Source: Deltaproteobacteria bacterium (lineage in GTDB: Bacteria; Desulfobacterota; Syntrophia; Syntrophales; UBA2185). Taken from it: DNA of 12,586 nucleotides. How positions within the stretch are numbered: position 1 is the stretch's first letter; every line of letters begins with the position of its first letter. Under the pieces are notes generated by a model. That model was not told the origin of the DNA and made no database searches. It was given only the letters and a program-made list of their open reading frames with translations. The stretch is from NCBI GenBank assembly GCA_026388495.1, contig JAPLJQ010000468.1, forward strand, positions 1 through 12,586. Direction: 5' to 3'. The translations under genes were made by a program, and so were the position numbers. This document shows, in pieces, positions 1 to 7,607 of this stretch.

Positions 1-330
1 ACGGCCGTGCGTATGTTATTGATTCAACCTGTTATGTACTTCATCTGTTTTAAAGCCTGTGGAACCCATATCCCGCTGACTTCTCTTATACTCATATCCA
101 ATATATTAACAGCCGTCAGCTTGATCCCGATCACTGCACAGGGGCTGGGTGTCGTTGAAATAAGCGCCGTCTATTTGTTTTCTCTGATACATGTAAATGA
201 ATCGACAACCGTTGCGATCTATCTTATATCAAGACCATTATATTTTATTTTTAGCGGCTTGCTTTTGCTGTTTACTGGTGCCTTATGGGATATCCTATAC
301 AGGAGAGACATTTTCTTTAAAAAATGTTGA
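1..330 (+). CDS. Flippase-like / LPG synthase TM-domain membrane protein, C-terminal fragment
   Basis: The reading frame is open at the left edge of the window, so this is the last ~109 residues of a longer gene whose start lies outside. The fragment is almost entirely hydrophobic. It has about three membrane segments and contains PITAQGLGVVE, a good match to the conserved P-x-x-x-x-G-x-G-x-x-E motif near the C-terminus of the lysylphosphatidylglycerol synthase transmembrane / UPF0104 (AglD-like) family. It ends in a short basic tail (RRDIFFKKC). These proteins sit in the inner membrane and are often found in glycan and lipid clusters, where a role in lipid or lipid-linked sugar flipping has been proposed. 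The exact substrate cannot be read from this piece. The gene is visibly more AT-rich than the asparagine synthase-like gene downstream. The family call is fairly sure; the function is not. Confidence 0.72.
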   Translation, partial: TAVRMLLIQPVMYFICFKACGTHIPLTSLILISNILTAVSLIPITAQGLGVVEISAVYLFSLIHVNESTTVAIYLISRPLYFIFSGLLLLFTGALWDILYRRDIFFKKC

Positions 331-370
331 AATCATGTGGTTGTCATAGTTATTTGGCATATTGATGACG

Positions 371-392
371 AAAAATAAGTCGTTATTTTTTT
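371..392 (+). terminator. AT-rich hairpin with T-run (possible weak terminator)
   Basis: A perfect 8-bp inverted repeat (AAAAATAA at 371-378 and TTATTTTT at 383-390) flanks a GTCG loop and runs straight into further Ts. It lies in the 84-base gap after the flippase-like gene and before the radical SAM gene. The T-run suits a rho-independent terminator, but the stem has only A-T pairs and would be weak. It could equally be an incidental AT-rich palindrome. I see no clear promoter in the rest of the gap. Confidence 0.35.
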
Positions 393-414
393 AATTATGT
401 AATGTGTTGTTACA

Positions 415-1890
415 GTGAAACTCATGACAAAAAAAATTGAGGCACACAAGCATATTCTCTTGATTTATCCTCAATTGGGCCCACAGGCACTGATGCCACA
501 GGCGCCGTTGTCTCTTTTATCCATCTGCCCCAATCTGGATGATGCAGGGTATCAACCTGTGATTGTGGATACCCGTGTTGAGCCGGACTATGAGGAGAAA
601 ATAGCAAGATATCTCCCGGAGTGCCTGTTCGTTGGCATTACGAGTATGACGGGTTTGCAGATTCAGTATGCATTAAAGATAGCGTCATTCATCCGGAGCG
701 TCGATCCCGGAAAAGTGATCGTCTGGGGTGGCATACATGCCACCATTCTGCCCGAGCAGACGTTGGCAGACCCACGGGTCGATATTGTGGTGGCCGGAGA
801 AGGGGAAGAGGTTGTGGTCGAACTGGCTGATTGCCTGGCTGGAGGCGGCGATCTCCGCACGGTCAAAGGCATTTATTTTCAAGATGAACTGGGGAAAGTC
901 ATTTTTACTGGACAGCGTCCTTTTCTTGATATGAACACCGTTCCCATGCCGGCCTGGCACCTCATCGATGTGTCGAAATATTCAGAAATAGGTGTTCAGA
1001 CGGGGCGGGGCTGTCCCTACCGTTGCCGGTTCTGCTTCAATCACCTTTACAACGGCCGGAAGTGGCGGGCCAAAGATGCGGATCTCGTCATTGAGGAGTT
1101 GAGGGTTCTCAAGGAAAGGTATAACGTCAACCATGTCGTATTTTATGATGACAATTTTTTTTCCAACTTAAAGCGGGTGCGATACCTGTGCCAGGAAATC
1201 GTTGATAATAATCTCGAAATCCGCTGGAGCACCACTTGCCGTGCGGATATTCTGGCCCGCCGGGTGAATGAAGATTTTGCCGTACTATTGAAGAAAGCCG
1301 GGGTGCATATCCTGTTTGTCGGTTCCGAATCCGGATCGCAGCGGATATTGACGGAGGTGATCAACAAGCAGATCACTACGGACGATATTATTGGAATGGC
1401 TGAAACGACCCGTAAGTACCAACTCCGTGTCCACACGTCATTCATGTCGGGGTTTCCGGGCGAGAGTGAGTCGGAAAGACGGCTGACCTTCAACCTCATG
1501 GACCGGATTCTGGAAATAAACCCCGATCTTTATATCACCACCATTTGTATCTATACCCCATACCCCGGCAACCCTTTGTATGATGAGATCGTATCGAAGG
1601 GATTGTTCAATCCGCCGGAAGCCCTTGAGGAATGGGTCCGTCTGACATTTTTCAACTGTCAGCTTCCATGGCTTTCGCTGAAAGAATGCGCGATGCTCGA
1701 GAACCTGTCCTTTATTGCACGTTTTGTTTTCTGGCATAAGGAGATCAAGGAGCGATATATCAAACTATACCAATACCCCGCCTATCTGTTTTACCGGGCA
1801 GATGCACTTTTACGGTGGAAATTTCGGTTTTTCAATTATGCGCCCGAATGGAAATTGTTCCGGCATGTCGTAGGTTATAAGGAGACCTGA
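415..1890 (+). CDS. B12-binding domain radical SAM protein
   Basis: Predicted cytoplasmic enzyme of about 491 residues with two domains. Residues ~10-160 form a cobalamin-binding Rossmann-like domain, including WGGIHATILPEQTL and the following VAGEGEE typical of this class. Residues ~193-410 form a radical SAM barrel with the CxxxCxxC cluster motif at C200, C204 and C207 (GRGCPYRCRFCFN), which binds the [4Fe-4S] cluster. Members of this superfamily do radical methylations, ring closures and rearrangements (BchE, HpnJ and P-methylase types). The substrate cannot be told from sequence. The neighbours suggest a sugar or lipid modification. The start is unsettled: GTG at 415 or ATG at 424 (three codons in), neither with a clear Shine-Dalgarno site. 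The next gene begins 25 bases after the stop, so the two are probably co-transcribed. The family call is firm; the role is inferred only from context. Confidence 0.88.
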   Translation: MKLMTKKIEAHKHILLIYPQLGPQALMPQAPLSLLSICPNLDDAGYQPVIVDTRVEPDYEEKIARYLPECLFVGITSMTGLQIQYALKIASFIRSVDPGKVIVWGGIHATILPEQTLADPRVDIVVAGEGEEVVVELADCLAGGGDLRTVKGIYFQDELGKVIFTGQRPFLDMNTVPMPAWHLIDVSKYSEIGVQTGRGCPYRCRFCFNHLYNGRKWRAKDADLVIEELRVLKERYNVNHVVFYDDNFFSNLKRVRYLCQEIVDNNLEIRWSTTCRADILARRVNEDFAVLLKKAGVHILFVGSESGSQRILTEVINKQITTDDIIGMAETTRKYQLRVHTSFMSGFPGESESERRLTFNLMDRILEINPDLYITTICIYTPYPGNPLYDEIVSKGLFNPPEALEEWVRLTFFNCQLPWLSLKECAMLENLSFIARFVFWHKEIKERYIKLYQYPAYLFYRADALLRWKFRFFNYAPEWKLFRHVVGYKET

Positions 1891-1915
1891 TGAATTCGCT
1901 GCGAGGATGGATCTG

Positions 1916-3847
1916 ATGTGCGGAATCTGCGGCATTGCCGGACCGGCGGGTACTCGGGGAATTGTGGAACGGATGAACGATGCCATCGCCCACCGGGGGC
2001 CGGATGGCTGTGGCATCTACGAGGGCGATGGCATATTGCTTGGGCACCGGCGCCTGTCCATCATCGATTTGACCACGGGCGATCAGCCCATGGCCAACGA
2101 GGATGGGACTATCCAGGTCGTTTTTAACGGAGAAATCTATAACTTCCAGGAACTACGCTGCGACCTTGAACAGCGTGGCCATCGTTTTGCCACGAAGAGC
2201 GACACGGAGGTCCTCGTCCACGGCTACGAGGAATACGGCCTTTCGTTTCTCCCGAAACTCGACGGCATCTTCGCCTGTGCCCTCTGGGATAACCGCCGTA
2301 GAAGGCTCCTCCTCGTCCGTGATTACTTCGGCGTCAAGCCCCTCCACTATCATTTTGACGGCAGGAACCTTCGCTTTGCCTCGGAGATAAAGGCCATCCT
2401 GCAGGACCATGCGGTCCCCCGCAGGCCGGACAATCAATCCCTTCATTACTTCCTTAATCTTCGTTATATCCCCGGAGAAGGCACGCTGTTTGCGGGAATC
2501 AAAAGACTGCTTGCGGGTCACTATCTCCTTTATGATGGTGGATGCATTTCCATACAAAAATATTATCATCTCCAGCCCGTTAATCGTGGAAAGCAGGATG
2601 ATGCCTTCTATATCGATGGGATACGTCATTATCTGAAGGAGGCTGTGCGCAAGCAGAAGATCAGTGATGTCCCTGTCGGCGTATATCTTTCCGGTGGTTT
2701 AGATTCCAGTGCCCTCGTTGCTTATATGAGTGAGGTGGCCGATGGGCCTGTCCGGACATTTTCCATGGGATTCAGCGAACCGACGGACGAGCTGGATGAT
2801 GCCCGGGTGATTTCGGATCATTTCCGGACGGACCACCACGAAATATGCCTGTCCCCTGATCCCTTGCAACAGTTTCCCGAGGTCATCTGGCATGCGGAGG
2901 AGCCCAAGGAAAATATCCTTCAGGGATTTCTCCTGTCGCGTTTCGCCTCACAGCACGTCAAGGTCTGCCTGGGAGGGCTCGGCGGGGATGAGCTTTTCGC
3001 CGGGTATGAACTCCATCGGTACATTTACCCCCTGCGCGGCCTGCACCGTTATATCCCGCCCTTCTTGGTTCGTAAGCTGCTGGCGCCAATGAGCAGAGGC
3101 TTGTTTGCGATCCAGAATGCTTCCGGCGCCCTATGCCTCGATGAGTACCGGCGCGGCCTGCAGATGCTCTTGTCGCTGGGCGATCCGGAGAGATACTATC
3201 TGATATTGAGGAACACATGGGACTATGATTTGGGTGCTTACGGGAATGTATACCACAGCCGTTTTCCAAGGCAGGACCTGACAAAGACGCATACCTTCTT
3301 TGATGGATATTTTTCAACGCCGACTCCTGACGTTCTTGATCGGGTGCTCTGGGCGGAGTTTCACACGAAGATGCAGGAGGATTTCCTGATGAATGAGGAC
3401 CGGACGTCCATGGCCAATGGCCTGGAGGTGCGGGTCCCGTTCCTGGATCGCGATCTGGTCCGGTTTGCCATGTCCATTCCTGTGGATGTGAAGATGAAAA
3501 ATGGCGAGCTGAAACATCTCTTCCGGCAGGCCATGGCAGGGGTGCTTCCCCGTCATGCCCTGGAGAAAAAGAAATGGGGTTTCAGTTTTAACCCTTACTA
3601 CCAGTTTCAGAAGGATTTAAAGACGGTGGCGGAGAGCATCCTGACGCGGCAGCGGGTAGAAGACCGGGGGGTATTCAACTATGACTATCTCAAGAGGATC
3701 ATGGATCACCCGCCACACCCGCGCCTCAGGTGGCATTATTTCTTCCTCTGGCTGGCTATGGGTTTGGAGATCTGGTTCCAGATGTTTATGGATGGAGATG
3801 TTTCAAATCCAGTTTTTGAATTGGCATATTATCAGCAATATCAATAA
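1916..3847 (+). CDS. asnB: Asparagine synthase (glutamine-hydrolysing) family amidotransferase
   Basis: Class II glutamine amidotransferase fused to an ATP-dependent synthase domain, 643 residues. Ammonia released from glutamine is passed to an adenylated carboxylate. The N-terminal nucleophile C2 follows the initiator Met directly (MCGICGIAG). Other glutaminase motifs are RGPDG at 27-31, RRLSIIDL at 45-52, NGEIYN at 71-76 and SDTEV at 95-99. The synthase half has the PP-loop SGGLDSS at 259-265, GGDELFAGY at 356-364 and a later MANGLEVRVPFLDRD stretch. I chose the ATG at 1916 because it places Cys at position 2 and has GAGG at 1903-1906, 9 bases upstream; the ATG at 1907 would abut that site. 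Homologues in glycan clusters (WbpS and exosortase-associated amidotransferases) are thought to amidate uronic acids, which fits the uronic-acid genes nearby. Plain asparagine synthesis remains possible. Confidence 0.93.
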   Translation: MCGICGIAGPAGTRGIVERMNDAIAHRGPDGCGIYEGDGILLGHRRLSIIDLTTGDQPMANEDGTIQVVFNGEIYNFQELRCDLEQRGHRFATKSDTEVLVHGYEEYGLSFLPKLDGIFACALWDNRRRRLLLVRDYFGVKPLHYHFDGRNLRFASEIKAILQDHAVPRRPDNQSLHYFLNLRYIPGEGTLFAGIKRLLAGHYLLYDGGCISIQKYYHLQPVNRGKQDDAFYIDGIRHYLKEAVRKQKISDVPVGVYLSGGLDSSALVAYMSEVADGPVRTFSMGFSEPTDELDDARVISDHFRTDHHEICLSPDPLQQFPEVIWHAEEPKENILQGFLLSRFASQHVKVCLGGLGGDELFAGYELHRYIYPLRGLHRYIPPFLVRKLLAPMSRGLFAIQNASGALCLDEYRRGLQMLLSLGDPERYYLILRNTWDYDLGAYGNVYHSRFPRQDLTKTHTFFDGYFSTPTPDVLDRVLWAEFHTKMQEDFLMNEDRTSMANGLEVRVPFLDRDLVRFAMSIPVDVKMKNGELKHLFRQAMAGVLPRHALEKKKWGFSFNPYYQFQKDLKTVAESILTRQRVEDRGVFNYDYLKRIMDHPPHPRLRWHYFFLWLAMGLEIWFQMFMDGDVSNPVFELAYYQQYQ

Positions 3848-4836
3848 ATTACATTGGCAACTAATATCTCCACCACTTTTTTCGCATGCTCGACACCGGT
3901 GATGCATTCGACGCCGTGTTCGATACAATCAAGAAAATGATCGATTTCTACCTTGAGCGGCTCCTGGAAATCAACCCTTGGCATCAGGACGTCGCCGGAC
4001 CGGTAATTGAAAACGGGGAAATGCTGATTATCGTAATCCATATTTTCCCCTAACACAGCCTTCCGATCAATCCCCTTGTCATAAATAGCGATTTTGTTAT
4101 CTGCCATATCGTCATATACAACCATCTTCTTTGAACCAACCACCGTAATGGAGCGGACTTTGTTGGGATCGAGCCAGCTTACGTGTATATTGGCCATGAT
4201 TTTATTCGGGTAGAGGATATTCATGAACACCACGTCGTCGATGCCGTTCTGGATAATATCGACCCCCCGCCTGGAAACGGAAAGAGGGGTTGGATTGCCC
4301 AGCCAGTACTGGATGATACTAATGTCATGGGGCGCCAGATTCCACAGGGCATCCACGTCGGATCGGATACGACCCAGATTCAGGCGCTGGCTGTAGATAT
4401 AGCGAAGATCTCCCAGCTCACCGGCATCGATAAGTTTTTTGACATACCGCACAGCGGCATTGAAGAGAAATGTATGTCCTACCATAGCGATCCGATGATT
4501 TTTGTGCGCAAGACGACCGATTTCTTCCACATCGGCCACACTCTTGGCCATGGGCTTCTCGACAAGAACATGTTTTCCCGCATCGAGGGCTTTCATGGCA
4601 AGGTCGAAATGGGTAGCCACGGGAGTGGAAATGACAACGGCGTCCGTTTCGGCGTCATCCAGCGCTTCATTCACATTTCCCGTTATCCTGATCGCAGGGT
4701 ACAGCCTTTGAACGTAATGACGACGTTCAGCGGAGATATCCACCGCTGCCGTCACCTCACACCTCTGATTGGCCATGAGATTTCTGAGCAGGTTTGGCCC
4801 CCAGTAACCGACGCCAATCTGTGCTATCTTTACCAT
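3841..4836 (-). CDS. Gfo/Idh/MocA family NAD(P)-dependent oxidoreductase, WbpB/WlbA-like
   Basis: Sugar-nucleotide dehydrogenase of 331 residues, probably cytoplasmic. The Rossmann motif GxGxxG is at residues 8-13 (GVGYWG). The family signature EKP is at 93-95 with the likely catalytic K94, and H170 sits in APHDIS, matching the Lys/His pair described for WlbA-type 3-dehydrogenases. The probable reaction is oxidation of the C3 hydroxyl of UDP-GlcNAcA ahead of transamination. It is the last gene of the minus-strand operon, 25 bases after the aminotransferase stop, with AAAAGGAG (complement of 4841-4848) 4 bases before the ATG. Its 3' end overlaps the convergent amidotransferase gene by 7 bases, with no terminator between them. 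It is a clear paralogue of the N-terminal half of the fused gene upstream, sharing IYSxRLNLGxIR and APHDIS. The exact substrate is inferred. Confidence 0.88.
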   Translation of the reverse strand: MVKIAQIGVGYWGPNLLRNLMANQRCEVTAAVDISAERRHYVQRLYPAIRITGNVNEALDDAETDAVVISTPVATHFDLAMKALDAGKHVLVEKPMAKSVADVEEIGRLAHKNHRIAMVGHTFLFNAAVRYVKKLIDAGELGDLRYIYSQRLNLGRIRSDVDALWNLAPHDISIIQYWLGNPTPLSVSRRGVDIIQNGIDDVVFMNILYPNKIMANIHVSWLDPNKVRSITVVGSKKMVVYDDMADNKIAIYDKGIDRKAVLGENMDYDNQHFPVFNYRSGDVLMPRVDFQEPLKVEIDHFLDCIEHGVECITGVEHAKKVVEILVANVIY

Positions 4837-4861
4837 ACAGCTCCTTTTGTAAATCCCTCTC

Positions 4862-5977
4862 CTATGACTTCAGGAGATTCTTCATATGATAACAAACGTA
4901 CGCGATCTGGTCATTGCTGAGTTCGGGAAACATGGGAAGGCTGAGGATCTCCCCGGAATATCTGGTGGCAAAGGGAAAATCATCCGGCGCATATCCCAAG
5001 TACCTGTAGGCCCGGAGGTTGGGGAGGGCAATGGGATAATGGACGCCCGTAACTATTCCTTGATCCTTGAGTCCGGCCATAATGGCATCCCGGTTCGAAA
5101 GTCGGACGACGAAGAGGTGATAGACGTGACGCATGCTTTCAGCCTCATTCGGCGCCAGTGCGGGGGTGTCACTCAATAACTCTCTGTAACGGGCTGCCGC
5201 CTCCCGCCGCTGTTCCGTCCATTTTTCGAGGTGTTTTAGTTTCACGTGTAAAATGGCAGCCTGCATACCGTCCAGTCGACTGTTAACCCCTTCAAAATCA
5301 TGATCATATTTGCTTATACGACCATGATTGGCAATCATACGGCATTTCATCGCCAGCGATTCTTGGTCGGTAACGATTGCCCCCGCGTCACCATAGGCCC
5401 CAAGGTTCTTACCGGGGTAAAAACTGAAACAGCCTGCCTGTCCAAATGTGCCGACACGTCGCCCGTTGATTTCAGCTCCGTGGGCCTGGGCTGCATCTTC
5501 TATGACGGATAGTCCGTACTCTTCCGCAATTTCTTTTAGGGGAAGCATGTTTGCAGGTTGGCCGTACAGATGAACGGGAACGATGGCCTTTGTCCGGGGT
5601 GTTACGGCACGCGCCACTTTTTCCACGTCCAGATTATAGGTATGGGGATCACAATCCACGAAGACAACTCTGGCGCCTGTCATGGTGACGGCCTCTGCCG
5701 TGGCGATGAAGGAATTTGCCACCGTGATGACCTCATCTCCCCGGCCTATACCCAAGGCGCGGAGGGTGATATTGATGGCATCCGTTCCATTCCCGACACC
5801 GATACAATATCTGGCGCCACAGAAGGATGCAAAAGCCTCTTCGAACAGACTGACATATTTCCCGCCAATGAAGGCTGTGTCTCCTATGACATCGGTAATC
5901 GCCGCATCGATCTCATCCTTGATCCTTATATACTGTGCCCTTAAATCGACAAATGGAACCTTCACGCCTTTGACCAC
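4862..5977 (-). CDS. DegT/DnrJ/EryC1/StrS family PLP-dependent sugar aminotransferase, WbpE-like
   Basis: Sugar-nucleotide aminotransferase of 371 residues, fold type I. It would transfer an amino group from glutamate to a 3-keto sugar nucleotide using pyridoxal phosphate. Visible landmarks are VPFVDLRAQY at the start, GVGNGTDAI at 60-68 (phosphate-binding region), EDAAQAHGA at 160-168 with D161 for the PLP ring nitrogen, and the Schiff-base lysine K190 in YPGKNLGAYGDAGA. The length is normal for the family. The start is GTG at 5977: AAAGGA (complement of 5983-5988) lies 5 bases upstream and overlaps the stop codon of the fused gene, suggesting translational coupling; the later in-frame GTG has no such site. 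Flanked by two WbpB-like dehydrogenases and an acyltransferase domain, it most likely makes the 3-amino group of a 2,3-diamino-2,3-dideoxy uronic acid. A 3- or 4-amino deoxyhexose product cannot be excluded. Confidence 0.92.
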   Translation of the reverse strand: MVKGVKVPFVDLRAQYIRIKDEIDAAITDVIGDTAFIGGKYVSLFEEAFASFCGARYCIGVGNGTDAINITLRALGIGRGDEVITVANSFIATAEAVTMTGARVVFVDCDPHTYNLDVEKVARAVTPRTKAIVPVHLYGQPANMLPLKEIAEEYGLSVIEDAAQAHGAEINGRRVGTFGQAGCFSFYPGKNLGAYGDAGAIVTDQESLAMKCRMIANHGRISKYDHDFEGVNSRLDGMQAAILHVKLKHLEKWTEQRREAAARYRELLSDTPALAPNEAESMRHVYHLFVVRLSNRDAIMAGLKDQGIVTGVHYPIALPNLRAYRYLGYAPDDFPFATRYSGEILSLPMFPELSNDQIAYVCYHMKNLLKS

Positions 5978-5986
5978 TGGAATCCT

Positions 5987-7606
5987 TTAAATTTTAAGTC
6001 CCGTGTCCGATAGGGTGTAGTGCTTTTCACATACGGAACACCGGAGATCACCGCTCAGTTTTTCGCCACATTCACATATCCATCCTGTTTGCCTGGCGGG
6101 ATTGCCGATCATCAGCGCGTAATCCGGTACATCACTGGTTACGACGGCGCCCGCGCCGATGAAGGCAAATTGACCGATGGTATGACCGCACACAATTGTA
6201 CAGTTTGCTCCGAGGGTTGCGCCTCTTTTGACCCGCGTTGGCCTTACCTCACTCATTCGACGGATATGGGCACGGGGATTGAAGACGTTTGTAAAGACCA
6301 TGCTCGGTCCGCAGAAAACCTGATCCTCCAGTGTTACCCCTGGGTATATGGAGACATTATTCTGGATTTTACACGCATTCCCGATAACCGCATCGGGACC
6401 GATCACGACATTTTGCCCGATGTTGCACTGTTTGCCGATGAAAGATCCTGAAAGAATATGGGAGAAACACCATATCTTCGTTCCCTCTCCTATAGAAACG
6501 TGATCATCAATAACAGAGGTGGGGTGTACATAGTAAGGATGAGCAATTTCAGGTGTATGGTCTGGGGACTTCACCTTATCCAAAGAAACGGGAGATTTAA
6601 GATCGATCATTTTGCTGCATTCATTGAGCGACCGCTGGCTTGCGTTGAGAATTCTCAGGACCCGCAATCCTTCCTCACCGTCGGTCACCGGGGTGCTGCC
6701 ATTCGTGATACAGTGGAGGAAATGTTTGCATTCGAGCTTCAGAGGTTCCATCTCCGTTATGTCGATCCGTTCCGGTGTCGCCGTAGAGGGCACGGGGATG
6801 TAATTTTGCCATTTAATCTCGTGGGGATAGATGAGGAGTTTTTCGCTCCATGGCCGGGTGTCATCAAAAACGGCCATTTTGCGTTCCCCTACCACGACGA
6901 GCTTCTGTTCCTTATAGGGGTGCAGCCAGGATACGAAGATGTGAGCCTTTAGACCGGAAGGGAATTCCATGTGTGTTGTGGTGACATCGGCGATTTTCCG
7001 GTGGAGGTAATTCCCCCCCGTCGCCAGGACGGTTTCCGGTTCATCACCGGCCAGGGCCAGGATCATGGAGATATCGTGAGGCGCGAAAGACCAGAGGATA
7101 TTTTCCTCCCGTCTGATTTTTCCGAGATTCAGGCGATGGGAATAAATATAATTGATTCTTCCCAGTTCTCCGGACGCTGCAAGTTCTCTCAACCTGACAA
7201 ATGCGGGATGATACTGAAGGAGATGGCCGACCATCAGGGTGAGGTCCCTGTCTCTGGCAAGGCTGATCAGTTCCTCAGCCTGGTTTTCCTGAAGAACGAG
7301 GGGTTTTTCGACATAAATGTGTTTTCCCGACAGAAGGGCTTCCCGGGCAAGATCAAAGTGGGTTTCTGCCGGTGTGGCAATGACGACTCCGGAAATATCA
7401 GATCTGGTTAGCACATCATTCAGGGCAAGACAGATTTCTATATGGGGGTACTGCTGCTGGAGTTGACCAAGAAGGGATTCATTCTTGTCACAGATCAACT
7501 TCAGTACGCCGAGTTCCGCATAATTCCTGACGAGATTCTTCCCCCAGTAGCCGGTGCCGATAACGGCAATCCCCGGAAGGTTACCGTGTTCTTTTTCGTC
7601 CATCAT
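5987..7606 (-). CDS. Fused Gfo/Idh oxidoreductase - left-handed beta-helix acyltransferase with zinc-ribbon-like tail
   Basis: One uninterrupted 539-residue frame carries two enzymes. Residues ~12-325 are a Gfo/Idh/MocA dehydrogenase: GTGYWG at 17-22, EKP at 100-102 (K101) and H177 in APHDIS. A linker of ~30 residues (about 326-357, SxDKVKSPDH region) leads to residues ~358-505, a hexapeptide-repeat acyltransferase resembling WbpD/WlbB (repeats such as IGKQCNIGQNVVIG and LGANCTIVCGHTIG, then IGNPARQTGWI). The tail has four cysteines, C511, C513, C523 and C526, arranged like a small zinc ribbon. It would oxidise C3 of UDP-GlcNAcA and acetylate the 3-amino group after the aminotransferase acts. 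The ATG at 7606 lies one base after the glycosyltransferase stop; an upstream ATG at 7627 is possible, but the extra residues do not look like part of the domain. Both active sites look intact. Fusion is seen directly; the substrate is inferred. Confidence 0.88.
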   Translation of the reverse strand: MMDEKEHGNLPGIAVIGTGYWGKNLVRNYAELGVLKLICDKNESLLGQLQQQYPHIEICLALNDVLTRSDISGVVIATPAETHFDLAREALLSGKHIYVEKPLVLQENQAEELISLARDRDLTLMVGHLLQYHPAFVRLRELAASGELGRINYIYSHRLNLGKIRREENILWSFAPHDISMILALAGDEPETVLATGGNYLHRKIADVTTTHMEFPSGLKAHIFVSWLHPYKEQKLVVVGERKMAVFDDTRPWSEKLLIYPHEIKWQNYIPVPSTATPERIDITEMEPLKLECKHFLHCITNGSTPVTDGEEGLRVLRILNASQRSLNECSKMIDLKSPVSLDKVKSPDHTPEIAHPYYVHPTSVIDDHVSIGEGTKIWCFSHILSGSFIGKQCNIGQNVVIGPDAVIGNACKIQNNVSIYPGVTLEDQVFCGPSMVFTNVFNPRAHIRRMSEVRPTRVKRGATLGANCTIVCGHTIGQFAFIGAGAVVTSDVPDYALMIGNPARQTGWICECGEKLSGDLRCSVCEKHYTLSDTGLKI

Positions 7607-7607
7607 G

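Noticed and set aside
1907..1915. Upstream ATG at 1907 as the start of the amidotransferase
   Set aside because: It would abut the GAGG ribosome site and put three residues before the catalytic Cys, which must become the N-terminal residue.
2153..2629. 158-residue open frame on the minus strand inside the amidotransferase gene
   Set aside because: It lies fully opposite conserved amidotransferase coding sequence and its product matches no family I recognise; it looks like a shadow frame.
4183..4920. 245-residue plus-strand open frame opposite the stand-alone oxidoreductase
   Set aside because: The minus-strand frame has complete Gfo/Idh motifs and a good ribosome site; the plus frame is low-similarity and crosses the operon's gene junction.
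5558..6451. Plus-strand open frames opposite the aminotransferase and acyltransferase domain
   Set aside because: They are rich in Cys, His and Gly in the way antisense frames of GC-rich genes often are, and overlap strongly conserved minus-strand genes.
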